A DNA stretch of 64,000 bases from the NCBI GenBank assembly GCA_031411995.1, contig JANOCD010000092.1, positions 23,591 through 87,590 of the forward strand, in the 5' to 3' direction. This document shows, in pieces, positions 52,227 through 60,871 of the stretch. Source of the DNA: Rudanella sp031411995. Lineage in GTDB: Bacteria > Bacteroidota > Bacteroidia > Cytophagales > Spirosomataceae. The translations under genes and the position numbers were made by a program. Within the stretch, counting starts at the first letter, position 1. Each line of letters begins with the position of its first letter. Below the pieces are notes generated by a model. That model had not been told where the DNA came from. It did no database searches and saw nothing but the letters and a program-made list of their open reading frames with translations.

Positions 52227-53342
52227 ATGCAGACAACCTTACCACTTTTCACCGAAGACCCAACTATTGAACACACTGACGAGTCGGAAGTGGAGCTGGA
52301 TATCAAACAACCGTTCGACCCAAAGGATATTAATATTACAGTTGAACCAAAAACGATGGATAATCTGGTTCAGCGACTCAAATATAATGAGATCGACCTC
52401 GATCCTGATTTTCAGCGAAAAGGCAATCTGTGGGGTCCTGATGTGCAAAGTCGGCTGATCGAATCACTCATGTTGCGATTCCCCTTACCCGCATTCTATT
52501 TTGATGCTGAGAGCGAAGAAAATTGGTTGGTGGTCGATGGTTTGCAACGGCTATGGACTCTCAAAAACTTCGTGGTCGATCAAACTCTCCGGTTGCGGGG
52601 TCTCGAAATTTTGAAGGATTACGATGGTAAACTCTACAGCGAATTACCCCGGCCTATGCAACGCCGGATAATGGAAACACAGGTAACTGCATATATTATT
52701 AAGCCCGGCACGCCCCGGGCTGTCAAATACAACGTGTTTCGGCGTATCAATACAGGCGGGTTAATGCTCAACCCAATGGAAATTCGGCACGCACTCAATC
52801 AGGGTCCGGCTGCTGAATTTCTAAAAAATGTATCAGAGAGCGACACTTTCAATGAATTTATTACTACGTCGGACAAGCGAATGGCTGACCGTGAGCTTGT
52901 GCTTCGTTATGTGGCGTTTCGGCTAACTCCTTACCAGCAATTTGAGAAACCTATGAGTTCTTTTTTGGACAAAAACATGGAGAAGCTTGGGAAACTAACT
53001 GAAAAAGAACGGGCTACGCTACAGGATAAGTTTTTTTCTTCTATGCAGATTAGCCTTGAATGGTTCGGCAGACATCATTTTAGCCGGTCATATGGGCACG
53101 AGAATACCCGGCTGTTGCTAAATGGAGCTTTGTTTGAAGTCTGGACTTCACAGATCGCACAGTTGACTAACAAACAGATTGCCCAAATAAACAGTCAACT
53201 CAATGCATTCAGAGCAGATTATAAACTCCTGTTTACTTCTGATAACTTCGACAATGCCGTAACCCGAGCCACTTCAGATTACAATGCAGTTCAGGCTCGT
53301 TTCGGAGCGGTTGAAAGCCTGTTAACTAAGTATAGCCAATGA
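52227..53342 (+). CDS. DUF262-domain protein (GmrSD N-terminal-like)
   Basis: 371 residues. DUF262 proteins have a ParB-like NTPase/nuclease fold with a DGQQR motif. Here: IDLDPDFQRKGNLWGPDVQS, LPAFYFDAESEENWLVVDGL followed by QRLWTLKNF (DGLQR in place of DGQQR), YNVFRRINTGGLMLNPMEIR and HALNQGPAAEFL. The C-terminal half is helical; there is no DUF1524 HNH nuclease. The first gene of a three-gene unit: its stop overlaps the next ATG by four bases. The unit lies inside the T6SS locus and looks A/T-richer than its neighbours. Confidence 0.88.
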   Translation: MQTTLPLFTEDPTIEHTDESEVELDIKQPFDPKDINITVEPKTMDNLVQRLKYNEIDLDPDFQRKGNLWGPDVQSRLIESLMLRFPLPAFYFDAESEENWLVVDGLQRLWTLKNFVVDQTLRLRGLEILKDYDGKLYSELPRPMQRRIMETQVTAYIIKPGTPRAVKYNVFRRINTGGLMLNPMEIRHALNQGPAAEFLKNVSESDTFNEFITTSDKRMADRELVLRYVAFRLTPYQQFEKPMSSFLDKNMEKLGKLTEKERATLQDKFFSSMQISLEWFGRHHFSRSYGHENTRLLLNGALFEVWTSQIAQLTNKQIAQINSQLNAFRADYKLLFTSDNFDNAVTRATSDYNAVQARFGAVESLLTKYSQ

Positions 53343-54451
53343 TTACACGCTTGATTATTGAGAATTTTAAGGCATTTGAGCATGCCGAACTGAACCTGAC
53401 TGAACTGAACTTGCTGACCGGTGTAAACGGTGTTGGGAAATCCAGTGTGTTACAGGCATTGTTACTGTTGCGGCAGTCGCAATATACCAGCATAGATCAG
53501 CCTTTTGCGGGTTTAATGCTAAAAGGCCCCTTAATGGATATTGGGTTGGGGAAAGATGCTCAAAACGTAAATTCCGACCGAGATTCCATTCGTTTCCAAG
53601 TTCATTTTGAGAGGACCAAGGATCAAGTTAATGCTCAATTTAAATTCGTTGCCGAATCTGATTTTCAGCCCTATGAATCAGGTTCCTATTCTGATAATGT
53701 AAGTGAGCAACCTTTATTTATAGACGGTCGCTTTCAATACCTGAATGCCGAACGAAAATCACCAAGCGTTATTTTTCCGACATCCAATCATCAGGTACAA
53801 CAACTCCGATCAGTGGGTAAAAATGGCGAGTATGCTGTTCATTTTCTGGCTCAATACCAGCGAGAACCCATGGTGCTTAAATCCGCTCAAATCACTGAAT
53901 CGAACACACTGCTGGATCAGGTAGATGCCTGGTTTCAGCGGATTTCGGCGGGGACGCGCCTTACCACTACCTATCGCTCCGACCTGAATGTGGCTACATT
54001 GACCTATCGGTTTGAAGCAGGTGAAAATGTAACGCCCGATTTTACCCCAGTCAACGTTGGCTTTGGCTTTACCTACGTATTACCAATTATCGTGGCCGTT
54101 CTTGCCGCCCGGCCCGGCGATTTGTTATTAATTGAAAACCCCGAATCACATTTGCACCCACAAGGACAAGCTCAATTAGGGGCATTATTGGCCTTTGCAG
54201 CAGCAGACGGGGTTCAACTTATTGTTGAAACTCACAGTGATCATTTGCTCAATGGAGTTCGGGTTGCTGTAAAAGAAAAGCAGATAAAACCGGAACAAGT
54301 ATCGGTCTATTACTTTGAGCGCGACCCTGATGCCGATGAACACGTCACCCAAATTATTCAACCAACTATTGATGCCAACGGACGGCTTAGTCAGCAACCT
54401 CGTGGCTTTTTTGATGAATATGCCCGCCAATTAGACCAATTGTTACAGTAA
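53339..54451 (+). CDS. AAA ATPase, DUF3696 type
   Basis: 370 residues, RecF/SMC-like ATPase: RLIIENFKAFEHAELNLTEL, LLTGVNGVGKSSVLQALLLL (Walker A), VGFGFTYVLPIIVAVLAARP (signature region), LLLIENPESHLHPQGQAQLG (Walker B) and VQLIVETHSDHLLNGVRVAV. The end, RLSQQPRGFFDEYARQLDQL, is the DUF3696 tail. It overlaps the DUF262 gene and is followed two bases later by an unknown gene. ATPases of this kind recur in defence operons beside a separate effector. Confidence 0.9.
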   Translation: MITRLIIENFKAFEHAELNLTELNLLTGVNGVGKSSVLQALLLLRQSQYTSIDQPFAGLMLKGPLMDIGLGKDAQNVNSDRDSIRFQVHFERTKDQVNAQFKFVAESDFQPYESGSYSDNVSEQPLFIDGRFQYLNAERKSPSVIFPTSNHQVQQLRSVGKNGEYAVHFLAQYQREPMVLKSAQITESNTLLDQVDAWFQRISAGTRLTTTYRSDLNVATLTYRFEAGENVTPDFTPVNVGFGFTYVLPIIVAVLAARPGDLLLIENPESHLHPQGQAQLGALLAFAAADGVQLIVETHSDHLLNGVRVAVKEKQIKPEQVSVYYFERDPDADEHVTQIIQPTIDANGRLSQQPRGFFDEYARQLDQLLQ

Positions 54452-54453
54452 GA

Positions 54454-55419
54454 ATGGATTGTATTTTCAACGAGCTGTCTGCTCAACCAGTAGGTACTGT
54501 CACCGAAGCCTTCGTGGTTATGGAGCGTTTTGTAAAGGCAGTAGGCGCGATTCAGGTGTTTGGCATGAAACGGGTTCGTATTCCAGAGGAGTTGGGGCAA
54601 AATTTATTTTCTCTGCCACTTGCTCCAGTGTACACAATTGGCTCCTGGCTTAATGATGAGCGAGTTGATCGAGACCTCAAAGACAGATTTCGGCTGATTG
54701 TAGCTGACCCACCTCTTCTCGGTATCGACGATTTTGATGCGCTTACCCTTTTTGATCATTCTGTATTTTGTTTAACAGAAGCTGGCGGAAAACCTGAAGC
54801 CAAAGGGTTTGGTGCTGCCTATCTAAGCGATAAATTTTTACTGAGTTTTTTGACGGATCAATACTGGAACGTGCATTTGTTGTCAGGTTGGTACTGGTAT
54901 CTTGATTCGGATGGGCAGACGCAAACAGAAAAAGTGAACGTTAAACACATCGCTACAACTCTCCACATTGACCAGCACAGGCCTTGGATATTACAGTTGC
55001 AAGAAGATCAGTTGAATCGTAGTATTGATGTGTGGAATAGGCGGGATGAATTCTTTCCCAATTTAATTCTGTGTGGAGAGGTTAAACGACAGTTGAAGCT
55101 TGTAGGCATGTCAGGCTATCTAACCCAAATTATCGACCGGTTGCGAACGTTAGATAGTTTTGTCGCATACTGGCAGAATGGCGCGTTCACTATTGACCAA
55201 TTGAATGCACAGACGAATTTGCGCGCGTCTAATGAAAGCGATTCTACAATGCGTCTTCATAGCGGTCAACGTCGTTTTAAGCTTCCAGACGGACGACGTG
55301 AGCTTTTTGAGGCACACATCAAAGTTGGAGATTTACGCTTTCATTTCTACCCCGATAATCATGAACACAAAGTTTATGTAGGGTATATAGGGCCACATCT
55401 ACCCACAGTCAGCGGGTAG
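54454..55419 (+). CDS. Unknown protein, third gene of the DUF262/DUF3696 unit
   Basis: 321 residues with no signal peptide or membrane helix. Features seen: an N-terminal region with MERFVKAVGAIQVFGMKRVR, a mid region rich in aromatic residues (LLSGWYWYLDSDGQTQTEKV), and a C-terminal beta-rich end DLRFHFYPDNHEHKVYVGYI ending with GPHLPT. I do not recognise a characterised family. Because it follows the ATPase by two bases and ends the unit, it is a candidate effector or specificity subunit. The next gene is convergent 18 bp away. Confidence 0.8.
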   Translation: MDCIFNELSAQPVGTVTEAFVVMERFVKAVGAIQVFGMKRVRIPEELGQNLFSLPLAPVYTIGSWLNDERVDRDLKDRFRLIVADPPLLGIDDFDALTLFDHSVFCLTEAGGKPEAKGFGAAYLSDKFLLSFLTDQYWNVHLLSGWYWYLDSDGQTQTEKVNVKHIATTLHIDQHRPWILQLQEDQLNRSIDVWNRRDEFFPNLILCGEVKRQLKLVGMSGYLTQIIDRLRTLDSFVAYWQNGAFTIDQLNAQTNLRASNESDSTMRLHSGQRRFKLPDGRRELFEAHIKVGDLRFHFYPDNHEHKVYVGYIGPHLPTVSG

Positions 55420-55437
55420 CCAAAGTTATCCCATCCA

Positions 55438-56700
55438 CTAAGGCTCCCATTCCTCCCCCATCAACCCCTTTAACCGGCTGAGGGCCAGCCGACGCTGATC
55501 GAAGGTTTTCTGGAGTTTCCAGTAGGCGCGGGCAATGGCGGGGAGGTGCGCCTGGAGCCGTTGGGTGGGTGTGAGGGGTTCGGCGAGGGCGAAAATCCGG
55601 TCGTAGTGCCCGTTGGCCAAGTCCGATTTCTCGGCGGCCAGATAGGTTTCGCTCAATCGGCGGTGGCATTCGATGGCCAGGATTGGTCCCTTGAGCAGGT
55701 CGGCACGGTCGGTGGCTTGCTGGTAAACGGCGAGGGCCGGGTTGCGTTCGTTTTGACGTTCAAACACGGCCCCAAGCCCCAGCCAAACCGATATGCTGGT
55801 TAGTCCGGCCAGCGCGTCGCCGGTTTCATAGGCAGGTTCGGTGAGGATCAATGCCTGCTCAAAACGGGATTTGGCTTCCTTGAAACGCCGTGCATCGGCA
55901 TAACCCTGTCCCAAACCGATATAGACAGTTGCCGCCAGCGCGGGCCATTTTTGGGCGCTGCAAATGGGCAACAACAGGGTGGCAATCTGTTCGGCTTCGG
56001 GCAGGTCTCGCCGGTCGAGGGCATTCGTAAAGTCGGCCTGATGCTGCCGAAATTCGCCGTCTGGTTGGGGCAAATCGCCCGCCGAAGCCGCCTGCCGCAC
56101 CAGTCCTGGCAAATCAAGATCAATTCGTTGGCTGTGTACCAATAACCCAAATCGCCCGGCAAAGGAATCGAGTTTGGGTTTGGCAGCATCATCGCGAACC
56201 AGCACCCGCACCGAAGCAGGCCAATGTTGATTCATCAATAAAAACAAAAACCGCCCGAAAGCGTCCAGATCAGTGTCGGGGCTGGGCAACAAACACAGCA
56301 CCAACGGGCCGTTGCCGGGCGGGGCCGCCATTTTTCCGAAATCCAGCACCATTTGCAAAAACCGGCCCGGCGCATCGGTGCTGCTCTGCACAAAAACGGG
56401 TGTCCAGTGAAGATTCCTGGTCTCATTTTCGGGCCGGGCCACATACTCGGTGGCAAACCGGCTTAGTTCATTCGCCAACGAAAGCCAATATCCCTGGTTG
56501 GTTTCGCAACGAGCGTGGAGAGGCACAAAAAGCCCCTCCACGCTCGCATCAGGGGCTTTTTCCTGAGTCAAGAACGCATCGAGTATCCAGGCTTCATCAG
56601 CCACAAACAACCACCGGCACAAGCGAACTTCGGGCAGAATTGCGAAGTCATGCCAGGCAACGGTCAAAGTGTTCAGGCGTTGGGCGAGCGGGTTGACCAT
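55438..56700 (-). CDS. TPR protein linked to VgrG (candidate T6SS adaptor)
   Basis: 420 residues. The N-terminal ~230 residues are a globular domain without a recognised family (starts MVNPLAQRLNTLTVAWHDFA, contains GPLVLCLLPSPDTDLDAFGR). From about 230 a set of TPR-like helical repeats: YIGLGQGYADARRFKEAKSR FEQAL-type repeat, SVWLGLGAVFERQNERNPAL, ECHRRLSETYLAAEKSDLAN. The gene begins one base after the vgrG stop on the same strand, so it is very probably co-translated with the spike protein and may load an effector or assist assembly. No effector gene follows on this strand. Confidence 0.75.
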   Translation of the reverse strand: MVNPLAQRLNTLTVAWHDFAILPEVRLCRWLFVADEAWILDAFLTQEKAPDASVEGLFVPLHARCETNQGYWLSLANELSRFATEYVARPENETRNLHWTPVFVQSSTDAPGRFLQMVLDFGKMAAPPGNGPLVLCLLPSPDTDLDAFGRFLFLLMNQHWPASVRVLVRDDAAKPKLDSFAGRFGLLVHSQRIDLDLPGLVRQAASAGDLPQPDGEFRQHQADFTNALDRRDLPEAEQIATLLLPICSAQKWPALAATVYIGLGQGYADARRFKEAKSRFEQALILTEPAYETGDALAGLTSISVWLGLGAVFERQNERNPALAVYQQATDRADLLKGPILAIECHRRLSETYLAAEKSDLANGHYDRIFALAEPLTPTQRLQAHLPAIARAYWKLQKTFDQRRLALSRLKGLMGEEWEP

Positions 56701-56701
56701 T

Positions 56702-58429
56702 TCAGTTAATCATCACCAGCGACCCCTTCACGGTTGTTATGCCGGAGCTTTTCACGTTCAACATGCCGGTTCCTTCCACATCGGTCATGGCTCCTTTAGC
56801 GGTGAGTTGGGCCGAACCTTCAATGGATACCGTCGTTCCTTTGATGCTGATGGTGGTGCCTTTGATGGTGATGGTTTGTCCCGTTAGTTCAATCTGGGGG
56901 GCATCGACGGTCACTTTTGCGGTCGCCTTTACCAGAATATCTTTGGACGATTGCACCGTAATTGTCCCCATACCAGACGGAACGGAGATTTTGACGAAGT
57001 TTTTCTCGTCAACCTGGAGGTGAATTTCCTTTTTGGCAATTTCCTCGATGAACGTGAGCGTACTGCCACTGCCTACACTGATGTGCTTTTCTTTTTCGGG
57101 GTCGCCCGTGTCGATGGCACTATTTTTACCGTGGGGCAGTGCACCAATCACGTAGGGGCGTTCGGGGTCGCTGTGTTCAAAACCAACCATCACCTGATCC
57201 TCAATGGCGGGTACGAACACAAATCCCCGCGTTTTTTTCTTGTCGTTATACAACCCGAACGAAGGCATGGTCATGCGGATGAAAGGCGTTTTTTCGGGGG
57301 CCGTCATCCAAAGCAACTGCACCCGAACCCGGCCCATGCCGTTGGGGTCTTTATTGTCCACCACCTTGCCAATCTGTGTCTCGGCCAGAGGTCGTTTCAG
57401 GTTCCTGACGGGCATGGCCACCACATCGGCGGGGATGGCCTGAAACCGATTGTGATACTGCCCCACGCCATTTATAAAGTGCGTCACATCGGTCACGATC
57501 TGGGGAGCCGACGTTCCTCCTGCCCCCAAAACAGAGTCTTTTACCAAAATCGTTTGACCGGGAAATACATTGGTAATCAACGACTTTCCTTCCATAAACG
57601 ATTCCTCCGACCCCAAAGCCGCTTTCCGATTATCGCGGTATGGGTTCATGTCGGCAACGGCCTGGACGGGGTGAGGATTGGCTGTGCCGCTGCTGGCGGG
57701 TTTACCGTAGGGAGCGAGGTCAAGGCCCGATTCGGCTTCCAGACGCTGGTCGAGCAGGGGCAGGTAATCGTAATGTTTGTGGTAGGTTGGTTTGGCCCGC
57801 ACCCCCGACCGAAACGAAACGAGGTTGGCCCCAAACGTAAGCCGCAGCGGGGGCGAACTGCCCGGTTGGGTGGTGAACAACAGAGTGGTGCCATCGTAAT
57901 AGAACCAGGCCCCAAAATCGTAGGCAATTCGTTTCAGAAAATCCCAGGTCGATTCGCGGTAGCGCACACAAAACGGAATCGCTTTTGGCCCGGCGGGGGG
58001 CAGCACTTTCTTCGGAAATGAATAGGTGGACAGCGAACCCGATACCACATCGGCAATCGACTTGTCGATGAACGTGGCAATACCCGGCACGTGGCGCAGG
58101 CTCTCGGCATGACCGTGGCCAATGAGCGTGAGCCGCCCCCAGTAGGCATCGTCGCGTTGTTGCAGGTCAACGCGGGTGATCACGCCTTTGAATTCGAGCG
58201 GGGGAGCCGTTGAGTCACCCTGCACCGTGATGTCGATGCTTTTGCGGGCAAACTGAGCCAATGAACTTGAAAAAAGCATCACCAAGGCCTCCACGGAGTC
58301 GTGTTCAAACGAAACCCGAAACTCGTGGGTGTCGTGGATGGACTGGCGCAGGGTGATCGATTCAAAGGCGGCAATGCGCTTTCCCTCGATCAGCAGGGTG
58401 GTTTCGGTGGTAATGGAAAAGGTGGGCAT
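56702..58429 (-). CDS. vgrG: T6SS spike protein VgrG (TssI)
   Basis: 575 residues. The gp27-like part has ITLRQSIHDTHEFRVSFEHD, GVITRVDLQQRDDAYWGRLT and RYRESTWDFLKRIAYDFGAW; the gp5 OB-fold part has KDPNGMGRVRVQLLWMTAPE and IEDQVMVGFEHSDPERPYVI, then GALPHGKNSAI; the C-terminal beta-prism has short repeats (TGQTITIKGTTISIKGTTVS). The end is unextended, so effectors must bind rather than be fused. It is divergent from tssE and followed directly by the TPR gene. Confidence 0.93.
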   Translation of the reverse strand: MPTFSITTETTLLIEGKRIAAFESITLRQSIHDTHEFRVSFEHDSVEALVMLFSSSLAQFARKSIDITVQGDSTAPPLEFKGVITRVDLQQRDDAYWGRLTLIGHGHAESLRHVPGIATFIDKSIADVVSGSLSTYSFPKKVLPPAGPKAIPFCVRYRESTWDFLKRIAYDFGAWFYYDGTTLLFTTQPGSSPPLRLTFGANLVSFRSGVRAKPTYHKHYDYLPLLDQRLEAESGLDLAPYGKPASSGTANPHPVQAVADMNPYRDNRKAALGSEESFMEGKSLITNVFPGQTILVKDSVLGAGGTSAPQIVTDVTHFINGVGQYHNRFQAIPADVVAMPVRNLKRPLAETQIGKVVDNKDPNGMGRVRVQLLWMTAPEKTPFIRMTMPSFGLYNDKKKTRGFVFVPAIEDQVMVGFEHSDPERPYVIGALPHGKNSAIDTGDPEKEKHISVGSGSTLTFIEEIAKKEIHLQVDEKNFVKISVPSGMGTITVQSSKDILVKATAKVTVDAPQIELTGQTITIKGTTISIKGTTVSIEGSAQLTAKGAMTDVEGTGMLNVKSSGITTVKGSLVMIN

Positions 58430-58526
58430 AGGGCAATTTCAAAAGAATGCGACCGAATATAAGAGAATGATTGCGGTCTATTTTCCTATTCTGTTTATTG
58501 GTCGCTATTTGTTTCCTTCCTCTACA

Positions 58527-58961
58527 ATGAACCACCTTTTCTACCAGCTACCCATCCGATTTGGCCCGCTCATGGCCCGGCAGGAAATCCCGACCTGTAG
58601 CGTGGGCGTGTCGATAGCCCAAATGCTTTACCTGCTCATTCACTCGCGCTATGGTGAACTCCGCAGCGACCGCTCGTTTGGGTGCCGGATCTGGGAAGTC
58701 GAGTTTGAACAAAGCCTGAGCAACAGCGACTGGTCGGGGGAGTTGAGCGAATCGCTCGAAAAGGCCATCCGCCAACATGAACCCCGCCTGAAAAACGCCA
58801 ATGTTTCTGTGGGTATGATCCCCATCGACAAAAACAGCTTCCGCCGACAACCCGACGAATACCGCCGATTAGCCACTGTCAGCGTCGACGCCCGCCTGTC
58901 CGAAACCGAAGAACCCTTCCGATTCTCCACCCAGCTTCATGTTGGGCAATTAGCAAAATAA
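58527..58961 (+). CDS. tssE: T6SS baseplate protein TssE (gp25-like)
   Basis: 144 residues from the ATG at 58527; the open frame upstream crosses the VgrG promoter and is rejected. gp25-like features: RFGPLMARQEIPTCSVGVSI, MLYLLIHSRYGELRSDRSFG (the family has R.GE...d..fG), CRIWEVEFE and ESLEKAIRQHEPRLKNANVS. It starts sheath assembly at the baseplate. The stop overlaps the tssF start by one base (TAATG). Confidence 0.85.
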   Translation: MNHLFYQLPIRFGPLMARQEIPTCSVGVSIAQMLYLLIHSRYGELRSDRSFGCRIWEVEFEQSLSNSDWSGELSESLEKAIRQHEPRLKNANVSVGMIPIDKNSFRRQPDEYRRLATVSVDARLSETEEPFRFSTQLHVGQLAK

Positions 58962-60850
58962 TGCCCCTCAGCGACCACCGTTCTCAGTTTACAAAAGAGG
59001 CCATCCGGCAACGGTTGTTGCGTCACCTGATGCACATGTGGGGCGTTCGCGATTTGAACCACCTCGACACGTTTGTCAGGATGCTGATGGATACGCTGGC
59101 TAATGAGGTTCACCGGATTAGCCACGATTTTATTGGGTCGGAGGTGCGGGTACTTGAAAAATTAGCCAGCCTGCTCACACCCGATTTGCTAACGGTGCCG
59201 CGCCCGGCCCACGCTGTTCTCAAAGTCCACCCCGCCGACCCGGTGCTCGAATTATCGCCCGACCACAGCTTTTTTGTTCAGAAACGGTACGCTACTCAAC
59301 TATTGGGCGCACTCGACAGTCGGCAGGATATTTTCTTTTCGGCCCTTGAATCCACCACGCTTATTGATGGCCGGGTGACTTTCCTGGCCACGGGCGGGCA
59401 TTTGCATCGGTTTGAAGAGCCACTGGGAAAACTGCATTGTTTGAAGGCTAAATCGGGTGCCAAACTTCCGGGTCAAACGCTCTACATCGGGCTGGCAGTT
59501 CACGAAGAAGTGGAAACACTGAACGGTGTTAATTTTTATGTTGAATGGCCTGACGATCAGGAGTTTCGGGCCTTATATCCGCTGCTGGCTCTTGGCAAGT
59601 GGTCGTTGAACGGGCACCCCATTGAAACGGAAACCGGGCCGGCGTTCGACCCGGCCAACCGACCCATCGACAACGGCCCCACGCGCTTGCTGGCCGAGTT
59701 TGAGATGAGTTATCTGCTCGAAGAATCCATTCGGCAAACCTATCATACCCGTTTTATTCACATCACCCAGACAGGTGTTGAGTCGCTGGCCGAAGTGGCT
59801 CAACCCTTCCCGCCTGCGTTTTTGGCCGTGTTTGGGGCGGATGAGCTTAGTGCCTTAGGCGGGTCTAACTACCTGTGGTTAAGCGTGTCGCTCCCGGCTC
59901 AATTTACGGAGGAGGTGCTTGAATCGGTGTCGGTGTCGATCAATGCGTTTCCGGTGATGAACCGAAAAGCCAACCGAATCTCCTATCGTACGCGGGCTTT
60001 GTATCACCTCTTGCCCCTGCGAACCGAGGCTTTTGAAACCCTGCTGACCGTGCGTAATGTGCAGGACAGCAAAGACCGAATTTATGCCCCCTTTCCGTTT
60101 CACAAGGCCGACCATATCGACGAAGGCAGCTATGCAGTTCGGCGGGGGGGCGTGGAGCGGTTCGACGTGCGCGATGCCCGCGACTCGCTGAACCACCTGC
60201 TCGAACTCCTGCGCGAAGAAGCCGCTGCGTTTTCGGTGTATGGCCGCGACACAGTGCAGTTGCTGGTGAGTCAGTTACTGGATCAGATCGAACAGATTGA
60301 CCGAAAATTGCAAAACGCCACTGTGCCACCCGTAGAACTAACTCAGTATGTGCTGTTTAAGCCGTTTGACGAAGGCGACACCATGCAGGTCGATTTTTGG
60401 GTAACGAACTGCGAACTCGCCAATCAGATTCCCGCTGGCAGTCGTTTGCAGGTGTTCAACACCGATCTGATTAAGCCCGACAGTGCGCTGTTGTTAACCA
60501 CTTCAACGGGGGGCCGTAACCGTCCGTCGGCCATGCACCGGGCCGATACCTACCGCTACGCCATAATGTCGCGGCAGCGCATTGTGACGCAGGAAGACGT
60601 AACCTCTTTTTTGCGGGCCGAGCTGGGGCCGCTGCTCGAATCACTCTCAATCAAGAAAGGGGTAGCCATTGGCGCGACTCCCAAAGAGGGGCTGATGCGG
60701 ACGGTGGACATTTTTCTGAAACCACCCGCCAACGACCAACTCACCCCCGACGAGTGGGAAATCACGCTCGAAGGGCTGCGCCAAAAACTCATCGACCAAT
60801 CGGGGCAAGTCACACAGTACCGTTTGTTTGGCCCCCATTCCACCGTCTGA
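58961..60850 (+). CDS. tssF: T6SS baseplate protein TssF
   Basis: 629 residues with typical TssF landmarks: the N-terminal DLNHLDTFVRMLMDTLANEV region, KLASLLTPDLLTVPRPAHAV, a middle FDPANRPIDNGPTRLLAEFE, VSVSINAFPVMNRKANRISY (the conserved cNaFP-type strand) and a C-terminal QRIVTQEDVTSFLRAELGPL. TssF with TssG forms the baseplate wedge. It is translationally coupled to tssE; tssG is on the opposite strand 1.6 kb on. Confidence 0.9.
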   Translation: MPLSDHRSQFTKEAIRQRLLRHLMHMWGVRDLNHLDTFVRMLMDTLANEVHRISHDFIGSEVRVLEKLASLLTPDLLTVPRPAHAVLKVHPADPVLELSPDHSFFVQKRYATQLLGALDSRQDIFFSALESTTLIDGRVTFLATGGHLHRFEEPLGKLHCLKAKSGAKLPGQTLYIGLAVHEEVETLNGVNFYVEWPDDQEFRALYPLLALGKWSLNGHPIETETGPAFDPANRPIDNGPTRLLAEFEMSYLLEESIRQTYHTRFIHITQTGVESLAEVAQPFPPAFLAVFGADELSALGGSNYLWLSVSLPAQFTEEVLESVSVSINAFPVMNRKANRISYRTRALYHLLPLRTEAFETLLTVRNVQDSKDRIYAPFPFHKADHIDEGSYAVRRGGVERFDVRDARDSLNHLLELLREEAAAFSVYGRDTVQLLVSQLLDQIEQIDRKLQNATVPPVELTQYVLFKPFDEGDTMQVDFWVTNCELANQIPAGSRLQVFNTDLIKPDSALLLTTSTGGRNRPSAMHRADTYRYAIMSRQRIVTQEDVTSFLRAELGPLLESLSIKKGVAIGATPKEGLMRTVDIFLKPPANDQLTPDEWEITLEGLRQKLIDQSGQVTQYRLFGPHSTV

Positions 60851-60871
60851 CCGTATTTTCACTACCAACGC

